DNA from: DASVHS01 sp038244815
GTDB lineage: Bacteria; Acidobacteriota; Thermoanaerobaculia; Gp7-AA8
Direction: 5' to 3'
Length of the DNA stretch: 64,000 nucleotides
NCBI GenBank assembly: GCA_038244815.1
Contig: JBBRTB010000001.1
Span: 124,001-188,000 of the forward strand
Shown here: positions 6,953 through 14,979 of the stretch, one piece after another
Numbering within the stretch: position 1 is the first letter of the stretch
How the letters are laid out: each line of letters begins with the position of its first letter
The notes under the pieces: generated by a model
Database searches by the model: none
What the model was told of the DNA's origin: nothing
Seen by the model: the letters and a program-made list of their open reading frames with translations, nothing else
Position numbers and translations under genes: made by a program

Positions 6953-7698
6953 TCACGAACGCAAACGCAGGAACCACCATCGACGAAATCGCCCCGGACA
7001 CATACCGCATCAGCACTCCCGTCCCGCCGCACGTCATTCCCGGCGGCTTCTCCTTCAATCAGTACCTGATTGCCGATGAGAAACCGGTCCTGTTTCACAG
7101 CGGACCACGGGCTATGTTCCCGCTCGTCCGTGAGGCCATCGAGAAGATCGTTCCGGTCTCCAGTCTCGCCTACGTGGCGCTTTCCCACTTCGAGTCGGAC
7201 GAATGCGGTGCCCTCAATGAGTTTCTGGCCGCGGCACCGGGATCGGTTCCCTTGTGCAGCCGTGTCGCGGCGCTCGTCTCGGTGGATGACTTTGCGGCCC
7301 GGCCGGCGCGGGCCATGGGAGACGGTGAAGTCCTCACGATCGGCGATCACGAGCTCGAGTGGATCGATGCCCCGCATCTGCCGCACAACTGGGAAACGGG
7401 ATACCTGTTCGACCGCAGCACGCAGACGCTGTTCTGCGGCGATCTCTTCACGCAAGGGGGAGCAGACACCCCGGCCCTCACCAGCGGCGACATTCTCGGA
7501 CCCAGCGAAGCATTCCGCACCGCTCCCAACGGCATGCCCGACTACTTCAGTCACGCCCGCGGCTCGCGATCGATCTTCGAGAAACTCGTGGCCCGAAAAC
7601 CAAAGACGCTGGCCTGCATGCATGGAAGCTCATGGAGCGGATCGAATGGCGGCGCGGCGGAGCTGCTCATGAGCCTGGCCGACGCCGTGGGCGCGTAG
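6949..7698 (+). CDS. Metallo-beta-lactamase-fold diiron protein (ODP/flavodiiron-like)
   Basis: 249 residues of one MBL fold. In place of the hydrolase HxHxDH it has HFESDE (about residues 80-85), with later ligands HLPHNWETG, FCGDLF and CMHG. The H-x-E-x-D signature is that of flavodiiron NO/O2 reductases and the free-standing oxygen-binding diiron proteins (ODP), not of hydrolases. There is no flavodoxin domain, so electrons must come from a separate partner or it may act as an O2 sensor. The GTG start has an AAAAGGAGA Shine-Dalgarno and overlaps the tetR stop. It ends one base before nuoF, which is convergent. Confidence 0.85.
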   Translation: MITNANAGTTIDEIAPDTYRISTPVPPHVIPGGFSFNQYLIADEKPVLFHSGPRAMFPLVREAIEKIVPVSSLAYVALSHFESDECGALNEFLAAAPGSVPLCSRVAALVSVDDFAARPARAMGDGEVLTIGDHELEWIDAPHLPHNWETGYLFDRSTQTLFCGDLFTQGGADTPALTSGDILGPSEAFRTAPNGMPDYFSHARGSRSIFEKLVARKPKTLACMHGSSWSGSNGGAAELLMSLADAVGA

Positions 7699-7699
7699 G

Positions 7700-9001
7700 T
7701 CAGTGCGCGGCGACCGGAGTATCCAGCCGGCGATAGCGTACGGTCCCCGGCAGACAGCTCTTGTGTTCGACGTGATAGAGGTATTCGCCGCGGAACTTCT
7801 TCACGGACGAGATGACCGGGCCGATGGCGGCGTCGGCGAGTGCGCAGAGTGCATTGCCGCCGATGTTGTCGGACATGTCCAGCAGCAGATCGGCATCCTG
7901 TGGACGGCCATGACCCTGCTCCATCCGATCGAGAATCGACTCCAGCCAGTTCGTTCCCTCGCGGCACGGCGTGCACTGGCCGCACGACTCGTGAGCGAAG
8001 AACTTCGAGAGCCGCCAGACGGCCTCGACGATGCAGACGCTTTCGTCGAGCACGATGATCCCGGCCGACCCGAGCATCGAGCCCGCTTTCATGAGTGCGT
8101 CGAAATTCAGCGGGATGTCGATCTCGTCTGGCAGCAGCATCGGCGCCGAAGCGCCTCCCGGAATCACGGCCTTCAGCTTGCGGTCGCCGGTGATTCCGCC
8201 GCCATGTTCGTAGATCAGCTCCTTGAGATTGACGCCCAGCGGAAACTCGTAGACGCCAGGCTTCTTCACGTTTCCTGAAAGACAATAGAGCTTCGGCCCG
8301 GTGTTCTTCGGCGTGCCGAAGCCCTTGAACCACTCCGCACCGTGCTCGACGATCAGCGGCACGCAGGCCAGCGTCTCCACGTTCTGCACGATCGTCGGTC
8401 CGCCGAACACGCCGATGACGGCCGGGAACGGCGGCTTCACGCGCGGCTGGCCGCGATGCCCTTCGACCGACTCAATCAGTCCCGTCTCTTCACCGCAGAT
8501 GTAGGCGCCGGCGCCGCGGGCGACGGTGATGTCGAAATCGAAACTCGATCCGAAGATCCCCTTCCCGAGGAACCCTTTGGCGCGGGCTTCGTCGAGGGCT
8601 TTCTCGAGGACCGTGGCCCCGTAGTAGAACTCGCCGCGGATGTAGATGTACGACATCGGGTTCGAGCCGATGGCGTAGGCGGCGATGATCATCCCCTCGA
8701 TGAGCAGATGCGGATCCCGCTCGATGAGGAGGCGGTCCTTGAACGTGCCGGGCTCCGACTCGTCGGCATTGCAGAGAAGCCACGTCGGCTTCGGCGCGTT
8801 CTTGGGAACGAAACTCCACTTGCTGCCCGTCGGGAATCCCGCGCCGCCGCGGCCGCGCAGCTCCGAGTCCTTCACCATCTGCGTGATGGCTTCCGGCGCC
8901 ATCTGCAGCGCTTTGCGCGCGCGCGAGTAATCGCCGTAGACGTCGATCGACGTCGAGTTGGGCTTGTCGATGTTCGCGGTGAGGACTCTGATTGGATCCA
9001 T
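7700..9001 (-). CDS. nuoF: NADH-quinone oxidoreductase subunit F
   Basis: 433 residues, normal for NuoF. It carries the FMN/NADH site (RGRGGAGFPTGSKW, ICGEETGLIESVEG), the SLBB segment and the N3 [4Fe-4S] ligands (SCGQCTPCREG plus a later cysteine in NALCAL). It accepts hydride from NADH and passes electrons to the iron-sulfur chain of complex I. It is the last gene of nuoA-E-F on the minus strand; the rest of complex I is at two other places in this window. It ends 1 bp from the convergent diiron-protein gene. Confidence 0.97.
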   Translation of the reverse strand: MDPIRVLTANIDKPNSTSIDVYGDYSRARKALQMAPEAITQMVKDSELRGRGGAGFPTGSKWSFVPKNAPKPTWLLCNADESEPGTFKDRLLIERDPHLLIEGMIIAAYAIGSNPMSYIYIRGEFYYGATVLEKALDEARAKGFLGKGIFGSSFDFDITVARGAGAYICGEETGLIESVEGHRGQPRVKPPFPAVIGVFGGPTIVQNVETLACVPLIVEHGAEWFKGFGTPKNTGPKLYCLSGNVKKPGVYEFPLGVNLKELIYEHGGGITGDRKLKAVIPGGASAPMLLPDEIDIPLNFDALMKAGSMLGSAGIIVLDESVCIVEAVWRLSKFFAHESCGQCTPCREGTNWLESILDRMEQGHGRPQDADLLLDMSDNIGGNALCALADAAIGPVISSVKKFRGEYLYHVEHKSCLPGTVRYRRLDTPVAAH

Positions 9002-9007
9002 TGTTTT

Positions 9008-9031
9008 GGGTTGCCGGGTTGCCGGGTTACC
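9008..9031. repeat. Octad repeat, 3 x GGGTTGCC, between nuoE and nuoF
   Basis: Three 8-mers (GGGTTGCC, GGGTTGCC, GGGTTACC) fill the nuoF-nuoE junction. The 7-bp core GGTTGCC recurs at 53609-53622. Confidence 0.82.
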
Positions 9032-9562
9032 TCACTTCAGCCTCGTCAGCAGGTCGTCCATCTTCTTCACGTCCATGCTCTCGTGGTAATCGTTGTTCAC
9101 CTGCACGACCGGCGCGGTGCCGCAGGAGCCGAGGCATTCGACTTCGACGACGGTGTAGAGGCCGTCCTTGGTGGTGCCACCCGGCGCCACGTCCAGTCTC
9201 TCGCAGAGGTGATCGTAGATGTCGTATGCACGCGTGACCATGCAGCTGAGATTCGTGCAGACCTGCAGGTGGTACTTCCCCACAGGCTTCTGGTTATACA
9301 TGTTGTAGAACGACACGACGCCGAACACCGTGGCCGGCGACAGATCGAGGAGATCGCCCACGTAATGCACGGTCTCGGGCGAGATCCATCCCCACACTTC
9401 CTGCGCCAGATGGAGCGTCGGCAGAAGCGCGGCCTCCTTCGTCGGATAGCGCGTCAGGATCCAGTCGAACTTTTTTCTGGCCTCGGGTGGAAACTCGACG
9501 TGTCTGGCCGGGTCGGGGAAGCGATCCTTCGCGTACGGATTATCGGGATGAAGGTCAGCCAT
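9032..9562 (-). CDS. nuoE: NADH-quinone oxidoreductase subunit E
   Basis: 176 residues, thioredoxin-like [2Fe-2S] (N1a) subunit. The four cysteine ligands are in CTNLSC (about 107-112) and CLGSC (about 148-152); the helical N-terminal half contains the conserved LPTLHLAQEVWGWIS. It pairs with NuoF and NuoG in the NADH-input module. Gene order on the minus strand is nuoA (10 bp upstream), nuoE, nuoF (30 bp downstream). Confidence 0.96.
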   Translation of the reverse strand: MADLHPDNPYAKDRFPDPARHVEFPPEARKKFDWILTRYPTKEAALLPTLHLAQEVWGWISPETVHYVGDLLDLSPATVFGVVSFYNMYNQKPVGKYHLQVCTNLSCMVTRAYDIYDHLCERLDVAPGGTTKDGLYTVVEVECLGSCGTAPVVQVNNDYHESMDVKKMDDLLTRLK

Positions 9563-9571
9563 CGATTTGCG

Positions 9572-9943
9572 CTACTCCCAGTCGAACGTCTTCTTCTTCC
9601 ACACGTAGACGTAGCCCACGGCCAGAAGAACCATAAAGACGAGCATCTCATTGAAGAGGAACCAGCCCGCCGGCCCGCGCACGGCGTCACGGTAGATCAC
9701 CGCCCACGGGTAGAGAAACGCCGCCTCGATGTCGAAGAGGATGAACAGCATGGCGATCTGGTAGAAGCGGACGTTCACACGCTTCCTGTTGGTATCGAGC
9801 AGCGGAACGCCGCTCTCATATGGCGTCAGCTTGGACCGATTCCGCTGATGCTTCCCCAGAGCCCAGCTCAGCCAGATGAACACCGCGCCGATGCCGGCGG
9901 CGACGACGAGCAGGATCAGGATGGGAAGGTAGCTTTGCGTCAT
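9572..9943 (-). CDS. nuoA: NADH-quinone oxidoreductase subunit A
   Basis: 123 residues with three membrane helices. The conserved loop YESGVPLLDTNRKRVNVRFY and helix-2 start LFDIEAAFLYPWA are NuoA hallmarks. It is a membrane-arm subunit next to the quinone site. First gene of the nuoA-E-F operon. I see no Rex-type operator in the 95 bp upstream, unlike the other two nuo loci. Confidence 0.96.
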   Translation of the reverse strand: MTQSYLPILILLVVAAGIGAVFIWLSWALGKHQRNRSKLTPYESGVPLLDTNRKRVNVRFYQIAMLFILFDIEAAFLYPWAVIYRDAVRGPAGWFLFNEMLVFMVLLAVGYVYVWKKKTFDWE

Positions 9944-10018
9944 GGGAGCGTTCGTAAAACGGGCGGGATGCTAACACAGCGCCAACGATTGGTGGCCGGG
10001 GTGCTTCACCGCCCCCGG

Positions 10019-10036
10019 GACCGACGACCCACGACC
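10019..10036. repeat. Short heptad repeat, GACCNAC type, about 2.5 units
   Basis: GACCGAC, GACCCAC, GACCTC between the STAS gene stop and nuoA. It matches the reverse complement of the GGTCGTG unit at 39285. Confidence 0.6.
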
Positions 10037-10038
10037 TC

Positions 10039-10389
10039 TTACGCTGCCGAGTCCTGCAGATAGGCCAGGGCGCTGTCGCGCGAGTCGAAGATCTTGAAGA
10101 TCGTGTCGAGCTTGGTGATCTTCAGCAGGGCCAGAATGCGATGCGATGGTTTGACCAGCGCCATCTTCCGCTGCCGGTCCTCGAACTTCTGCAGGTAGCC
10201 GATCAGCTCGCCGAGGCCCGTCGAGTCCATGTAGTTGATGGACTCGAAGTTGATCATGACCGGACCGGTCTCCTCGGTCAGTACCTTTTCGAGATAGGAC
10301 GAGAACTCGCGAGCGCTCTCGCCCAGCTTGATCACTCCCTGGATGTCGAGAACGGTCACGTCGTCCACACGGTTCTTGATGATGTTCAC
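10039..10389 (-). CDS. STAS domain protein (anti-anti-sigma factor, SpoIIAA/RsbV-like)
   Basis: 116 residues from GTG 10389, or 125 from GTG 10416. The STAS fold is clear: VTVLDIQGVIKLGE, then the phosphorylatable-serine motif NYMDSTGLGELIG, then KMALVKPSHRILALLKITKLDTIFKIFD. Proteins of this type bind anti-sigma kinases and are switched by phosphorylation of the serine in MDST. I favour 10389 because a TACACT -10 box lies 10 nt upstream, matching the leaderless pattern seen elsewhere. The longer form overlaps the upstream holin-like gene by 8 bp. Confidence 0.88.
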   Translation of the reverse strand: MNIIKNRVDDVTVLDIQGVIKLGESAREFSSYLEKVLTEETGPVMINFESINYMDSTGLGELIGYLQKFEDRQRKMALVKPSHRILALLKITKLDTIFKIFDSRDSALAYLQDSAA

Positions 10390-10398
10390 GGCGCCGCC

Positions 10399-10404
10399 AG
10401 TGTA
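10399..10404 (-). promoter_or_regulatory. -10 box TACACT of the STAS gene
   Basis: TACACT on the minus strand ends 10 nt before GTG 10389. It would give a STAS transcript separate from the holin-like gene. Confidence 0.35.
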
Positions 10405-10408
10405 CCCA

Positions 10409-10765
10409 TTACTCACGATGCTTTGCTACTGCTCCGATGCGATTCGTGATCACCGAAACGATCGCCAGCACGATGGCGCCGATGAACGCCCAGCCGAAAC
10501 TCTCGATGAAAAAACCCGGCACGAGGGCGGCCGTCAGTTCGAGCATGATCGCGTTCAGCACCAGGAGGAACAGCCCCAGGGTGACGATGGTCAGCGGCAG
10601 CGTCAGCAGAAAGAGGATCGGCCGCACCACCGCGTTGAGCAGCCCCAGCACCAGCGCGGCCACGGCCAGGGAGACGAGATTGCGGCATTGAAAGTGCGGC
10701 TGGCAGATGAACACCACCACGAACAGAGCCGCGGTGTTGAGGGCCCAGCGAAGGATCAGGTACAT
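10409..10765 (-). CDS. Phage holin family IV-like membrane protein (4 TM)
   Basis: 118 residues with four membrane helices and the family pattern LVLGLLNAVVRPILFLLTLPLTIVTLG followed by LVLNAIMLELTA (PF04020-like). Despite the family name these are common chromosomal inner-membrane proteins of unknown function, not lysis proteins; no phage genes are nearby. Start ATG at 10765, just beside the 78 bp repeat array. It overlaps the alternative start of the STAS gene. Confidence 0.85.
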   Translation of the reverse strand: MYLILRWALNTAALFVVVFICQPHFQCRNLVSLAVAALVLGLLNAVVRPILFLLTLPLTIVTLGLFLLVLNAIMLELTAALVPGFFIESFGWAFIGAIVLAIVSVITNRIGAVAKHRE

Positions 10766-10776
10766 GCGCCCTCCTC

Positions 10777-11096
10777 GTCATTCCGAGCCGCGTCAGACGG
10801 CGAGGAATCCGGGCGGGGGTCCGTCCCCCGGATTGTGGCGACACGTGCCGCAGGGTCATTCCGAGCCGCGTCAGACGGCGAGGAATCTGGGTGGAGGCCC
10901 GTCCCCCAGATTGTGGCGACACGTGCCGCAGGGTCATTCCGAGCCGCGTCAGACGGCGAGGAATCCGGGTGGAGGCCCGTCCCCCGGATTGTGGCGACAC
11001 GTGCCGCAGGGTCATTCCGAGCCGCGTCAGACGGCGAGGAATCCGGGTGGAGGCCCGTCCCCCAGATTCCTCGCGCTCTGCGGCGCTCGGAATGAC
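10777..11096. repeat. Tandem array of a 78 bp repeat (3 full + 1 partial copy) with inverted end
   Basis: Units start at 10777, 10855, 10933 and 11011, exactly 78 bp apart and nearly identical. Each begins GTCATTCCGAGCCGCGTC and contains GGAATCYGGG and a GGAGGCCCGTCCCCC hairpin. The fourth copy switches after CCCCCAGATTC into the reverse complement of the unit start, ending GCTCGGAATGAC. So the array is closed by an inverted half-unit. This fills the 337 bp gap between the holin-like gene and the dehydrogenase; no gene is seen. Confidence 0.95.
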
Positions 11097-11102
11097 GGGT
11101 GC

Positions 11103-12233
11103 TCAAAGCCAGTACTCCTGCACTCGAATCTCGCGCCTGGCGAGCTCGCGCATGAAGAGATCGGCCGGGATGCAGCGTTCCTGCGGCAGGGCGCCCCTGG
11201 TGGTGGTCTGGCCGCGCGCCATCATCAGCGCCACGATAGAAGCGGGAAACGCGGTCGTGCGCATCATCGCACTCAGGCGTGTGACCGGGTCGTAGCGGTC
11301 GATGATGTCGTAGCGCAGCCGCTTGCCTCCCCCGATCACCTCGACACGCACGAGCACCACGTCGGGCTCGTCCGCCGGAAGGTGACGCACGAGCAGGTCG
11401 CCGAAGACGCGTCGAGGGACCACCTGGTTCCCGTCAACGTGAATCGGATCGCTGCTGCAGAGTCCGAGATCGATCATGGCCTTGAACTTCGCGCAGTGGC
11501 CGGGATAGCGGATCGTCTTGTAGTCGAGATCGCGGACGCGGCCGAAGAAGGTCTCCGGCAACGTTGAGGTCCCGCCCGAGGTCTGAAACGCTTCCATCTC
11601 CCCGAACGGAGGCGGGAACTCCAGCGACTCGATCTCCGTCATCGACTCGACCATCACCACTTTGCCGCCGCGCAGGATCCGCGCCGGCTCGATGTACTCG
11701 TTGATGAGCCCTTCCACGGAGAAGACGAGCTGGTAGTCGAGCGGCGGCTTCGGATCCTGCGGCAGGCCGCCCACCCGGATGTGAATCGCCTCCGGCTCCT
11801 CGACGCGTGCAGCGGCGTGAGCGACCAGGACGGCCACCATTCCGGGAGCCAGCCCGCAGTCAGGGATCACGTTCACGCCGGCGGCGCGCGCCTGCGTATC
11901 CAGCTCCAGCTCTTTGGCCACCACGTCGTTGTTGCCGCCGAGGTCGCAGAAGTTCGTCTCCGCTTCGACGGCGGCGAGGGCGAGCTGTTCGTTCAGCCAG
12001 TAATTGACGCAACTGATGGCCGCGTCGTGGCGGTGCATGAGACCGGCGACCGCGGGCTGATCGGTGACATCGAGATGCACCGGATGCACTTTGCGTCCGA
12101 CGCGCTCGGCCACGGCCTGGGCGCGCGACGGTTCCGCGTCCGCGACGGTGACTTCAGTGACGTCGTCCTGAGAGGCCAGGTCGTGGACGGCGCCGAGGCC
12201 CATGCGTCCCGCGCCGAGAACGAGCATCTTCAT
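11103..12233 (-). CDS. Saccharopine dehydrogenase-family oxidoreductase (lysine 6-dehydrogenase-like)
   Basis: 376 residues. It has a Rossmann NAD(P) site at the start (MLVLGAGRMGLGAVHDL), then VTVADAEPSRAQ and the family motifs NYWLNEQLALAAVEAETNFCDLGGN and DCGLAPGMVAVLVAHA. The catalytic/C-terminal domain follows from about 130. Closest recognisable class is L-lysine 6-dehydrogenase/saccharopine dehydrogenase, which oxidises the lysine side chain; the exact substrate cannot be fixed. The start codon follows the surA-like stop by 2 bp, so the two are an operon. Cytosolic. Confidence 0.85.
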   Translation of the reverse strand: MKMLVLGAGRMGLGAVHDLASQDDVTEVTVADAEPSRAQAVAERVGRKVHPVHLDVTDQPAVAGLMHRHDAAISCVNYWLNEQLALAAVEAETNFCDLGGNNDVVAKELELDTQARAAGVNVIPDCGLAPGMVAVLVAHAAARVEEPEAIHIRVGGLPQDPKPPLDYQLVFSVEGLINEYIEPARILRGGKVVMVESMTEIESLEFPPPFGEMEAFQTSGGTSTLPETFFGRVRDLDYKTIRYPGHCAKFKAMIDLGLCSSDPIHVDGNQVVPRRVFGDLLVRHLPADEPDVVLVRVEVIGGGKRLRYDIIDRYDPVTRLSAMMRTTAFPASIVALMMARGQTTTRGALPQERCIPADLFMRELARREIRVQEYWL

Positions 12234-12235
12234 GG

Positions 12236-13198
12236 TTACGACCGTCCACGAGGCGGGGCGGCGGGAGACGGTTGCGGCTTGAAGAACTGCGGATCGAGCT
12301 CGACCCGGGCTGACTTCTGCAACCGGTTGAGCGTGGCCTCAGCCTCGTCGCGCTGCAGCTTCGCCGCGAACATCTGCTTGAGATCGTTGTACCCGCGGCC
12401 GGTGTGCGTGCCCGATTTGAAGATGTGGATCCCATAAGGGCTCTTCACCGGGCGGCTGACCTCCTGCTCCTTCAGAGCGGCGACGACGCCCTGCACCTCC
12501 GGCGGCAGCGAGGCCGGCGAGACCTCGCCGATTCGCCCGCCCTCGGCTGCGGAGTTGACGTCATCCGACTCGCTGCGGGCGATCTGGCCGAAGTCCGCGC
12601 CGCCGCGCAGACGCGCCTCGATGCTCTCCGCCTTCTTCATCGCCGCCCCGGCGCTGAGCGGCGGTCCGGTTCGCGGCGGGATGCTGCTGCCCTGATAGGA
12701 GATCAGAATGTGCGCGAGCTGCATCGTCTCGTAGTTCTTCTTTTCCTTGTCCCACTGCGCGCGCAGCTTCTCTTCGCTCGGCTGAGGGACCAGTTTCTGG
12801 AGCGTGAACGCGGCGATGATGTTGGCTCGCGCCATCTCGATCCGGCTGGCCGCTTCTGGATCGTTCTCGACTCCCAGCCTGCGTCCCTCCTGCTCGAGCG
12901 CCTTGAGCTTCACGAGCTGGTCGGCCAGCATGCGTCGCCCTTCCGGGCTGGCGTAAAAGGCCTGCATCTGCTCGGGAGCCTGCTGGAGGAAGGCGTCGAA
13001 TTCGCGTTCGGTGACGGGCTCTCCGTTCACCCGCATCACCACTTTCTCGTTCGTGTGCGCCGCGGTGATCTTCGCCGGCAGCGTCGAGAAAGGCATTGAC
13101 GGGGTGGCTGGAAGCTCGGGCCGCATCCGGGCCAGGCCCAGGCAAATCCCGCCGATGACGACCACTGTAGCCAGCGCGATGGATGCGTCTTTTGTCAC
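12236..13198 (-). CDS. SurA/PpiC-type peptidyl-prolyl isomerase, membrane-anchored
   Basis: 320 residues. An N-terminal membrane anchor (IALATVVVIGGICLGLA) is followed by a SurA-N-like helical domain (NGEPVTEREFDAFLQQAPEQM) and a parvulin domain at about 175-270 (AHILISYQ ... AESIEARLRGGADFGQIA ... EVSRPVKSPYGIHIFK). It probably acts as a periplasmic chaperone for outer-membrane proteins. GTG start with GAGGAGC Shine-Dalgarno. It is divergent from nuoG, 188 bp apart. Confidence 0.88.
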   Translation of the reverse strand: MTKDASIALATVVVIGGICLGLARMRPELPATPSMPFSTLPAKITAAHTNEKVVMRVNGEPVTEREFDAFLQQAPEQMQAFYASPEGRRMLADQLVKLKALEQEGRRLGVENDPEAASRIEMARANIIAAFTLQKLVPQPSEEKLRAQWDKEKKNYETMQLAHILISYQGSSIPPRTGPPLSAGAAMKKAESIEARLRGGADFGQIARSESDDVNSAAEGGRIGEVSPASLPPEVQGVVAALKEQEVSRPVKSPYGIHIFKSGTHTGRGYNDLKQMFAAKLQRDEAEATLNRLQKSARVELDPQFFKPQPSPAAPPRGRS

Positions 13199-13264
13199 TC
13201 GCTCCTCTTATCACGGGAAGACGGAAAAGCAGAAGGAGCTGACTCCGCTCTTCTCCTAATTCCG

Positions 13265-13293
13265 TTGACGCCATTGTCTGCAACGGCTATCCT
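13265..13293 (+). promoter_or_regulatory. Promoter of the nuoG-N-rex operon
   Basis: TTGACG (13265-13270), 17 bp spacer, TATCCT (13288-13293). Predicted transcription start is near 13300, the first base of a Rex-type palindrome, so bound Rex would block initiation. Confidence 0.6.
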
Positions 13294-13299
13294 CCGCGC

Positions 13300-13317
13300 T
13301 TGTGAAACTTTTCACGG
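13300..13317. promoter_or_regulatory. rex box: Rex operator candidate 1, upstream of nuoG
   Basis: TTGTGAAACTTTTCACGG fits the Rex consensus TTGTGA-N6-TCACAA with two mismatches at the right end. It begins at the predicted +1 of the operon that ends in rex. Confidence 0.7.
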
Positions 13318-13324
13318 ACTGAGC

Positions 13325-13342
13325 CGTGAAAACCATTTCACG
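13325..13342. promoter_or_regulatory. rex box: Rex operator candidate 2, upstream of nuoG
   Basis: CGTGAAAACCATTTCACG is an 18 bp palindrome with perfect 7 bp arms (GTGAAA/TTTCAC core). It is centred 25 bp from operator 1. Confidence 0.6.
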
Positions 13343-13386
13343 CTCCTCCTGCACCGGGCGCTTAATCTGCACCGCAACCGCTACCT

Positions 13387-14976
13387 ATGGGCAAAATCAC
13401 CATCGACGGGATCGAAGTCGAAGTCCAGGACGGCATCAACATCATCGAAGCCGCCAAGGGCGCAGACGTTCACGTTCCCCACTTCTGCTACCACCCCTCG
13501 CTGAGCGTCGTCGGGCAGTGCCGCATGTGTCTCGTGGAAGTGGAAGGCATGCCCAAGCTTCAGGCGGGCTGCTCGACCACGGTGAAGGACGGGATGAAGA
13601 TCCACGTCTACAACGACAGGGTCGACAAGGCGCGCAAGGGGCAGATGGAGTTTCTGCTCATCAACCATCCGCTGGACTGTCCGATCTGCGACAAAGCCGG
13701 CGAGTGCCCGTTGCAGGATTACGCGTTCAACTTCGGCAGCGTGACCTCGCGTTACGGCGAGTTCAAGCGAACGTACCCGGGGATGGACCGGACGGCCATC
13801 GGTCCGCACGTCGTGCAGAACATGAACCGCTGCATCCACTGCACGCGTTGCATCCGATTCACCCAGGAGATCACCGGGACGAGCGAGCTGGCGTTCTTCA
13901 AGCGCGGCGCCTCCACCGAAGTGGGCGTCTTCCCGGATGCACCGCTCGACAACTGGATGAGCGCATGCGTGGCCGACGTCTGCCCGACCGGCGCGCTGAC
14001 CACGCGCGAGTTCCGCTTCGAGAACCGGGTGTGGAACCTCGACACGGCAGACTCGGTCTGCAACGGCTGCGACGTCGGCTGCAACATCTTTATCGGCCAG
14101 CGCAACGGACAGATCTTCCGCTACCGGCCGCGCGTCAACCCCGACGTCAACGATCACTGGCTGTGCGACTTCGGCCGTTTCTCGTACGAGCGCTACGACA
14201 CCGATCGCGTGGTGGTGCCGAAAGTGCGCACCGATGACGACTACCTGGCCATCTCCACCTGGTCGGAGGCCCTGGACGCCATCGCCGCAGTGGTCGGGGG
14301 GCCGCTCGGAATGCAAACCGCCGTCATCGCCTCCTCGAACATGACCAACGAAGAAGCGTTGATGGCCAGGCGGCTCTTCGATCGTATGGGCGCAAAGATC
14401 TTCGACGTGATGGTCGACCCGATCGCGCCGATCCGGATGAAATCGCGCACCGGGTGGCTCACCGGCACGCAGGCCGCACCGAATTTCCGTGGCGTCCGTG
14501 CGGTCATCGGCGATCAGACGGCCCGGACCGTGGAGGATCTGCTCACCAACGGCGCGGAAGGGATCGGCGTGCTTTACATCTGCGACGCGAACTTCAGCGA
14601 GCGCACCAAGGATCCCGCGGTGCTGGCCGGCCTGCGCAAGGCCCGGACGGTCATCGTGCAGGCGTGGGATGCCACGCATCCGCTCACCGAAATCGCGGAC
14701 ATCGTCCTCCCTTCCACGATTCACGCTGAAAAGGAAGGGACATTCACGAACCTTCAGGGCCGCGTGCAGCGCATCCATCAGGCCTACGCGCCGAAGGGTC
14801 AGGCCGTTTCGGACATCGAGATCTTCCTCCGCATCGGCCGGAAGCTCTTCCCCGGCGATGAGACGTTCCAGAGCGCGGACGCCCACGATCTCTTTGAGAC
14901 TCTGCGCGAGACCATGCCGCTCTTTCAGAACGCGCCCGTGAACGACGACACCATTCCGGCAAGCGAGGCCTGGTAG
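13387..14976 (+). CDS. nuoG: NADH-quinone oxidoreductase subunit G
   Basis: 529 residues. The N-terminal ferredoxin domain has [2Fe-2S] ligands C34, C45, C48, C62. Next come the His/Cys3 cluster, the two 4Fe-4S sites (NRCIHCTRCIRF ... CVADVCPTGAL) and the extra cluster region VCNGCDVGC. The molybdopterin-like domain is short, so this is the compact NuoG of about 530 residues rather than the 900-residue enterobacterial form. It carries electrons from FMN towards NuoI. First gene of the large nuo operon; the preceding 188 bp hold the promoter and two Rex boxes. No strong Shine-Dalgarno is visible. Confidence 0.95.
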   Translation: MGKITIDGIEVEVQDGINIIEAAKGADVHVPHFCYHPSLSVVGQCRMCLVEVEGMPKLQAGCSTTVKDGMKIHVYNDRVDKARKGQMEFLLINHPLDCPICDKAGECPLQDYAFNFGSVTSRYGEFKRTYPGMDRTAIGPHVVQNMNRCIHCTRCIRFTQEITGTSELAFFKRGASTEVGVFPDAPLDNWMSACVADVCPTGALTTREFRFENRVWNLDTADSVCNGCDVGCNIFIGQRNGQIFRYRPRVNPDVNDHWLCDFGRFSYERYDTDRVVVPKVRTDDDYLAISTWSEALDAIAAVVGGPLGMQTAVIASSNMTNEEALMARRLFDRMGAKIFDVMVDPIAPIRMKSRTGWLTGTQAAPNFRGVRAVIGDQTARTVEDLLTNGAEGIGVLYICDANFSERTKDPAVLAGLRKARTVIVQAWDATHPLTEIADIVLPSTIHAEKEGTFTNLQGRVQRIHQAYAPKGQAVSDIEIFLRIGRKLFPGDETFQSADAHDLFETLRETMPLFQNAPVNDDTIPASEAW

Positions 14977-14979
14977 GAA

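Noticed and set aside
10409..10765. Phage holin as a sign of a prophage
   Set aside because: The family name is historical; no other phage gene is near and the neighbours are ordinary chromosomal genes.
10777..11096. CRISPR array
   Set aside because: The 78 bp units are contiguous with no unique spacers, and there are no cas genes.
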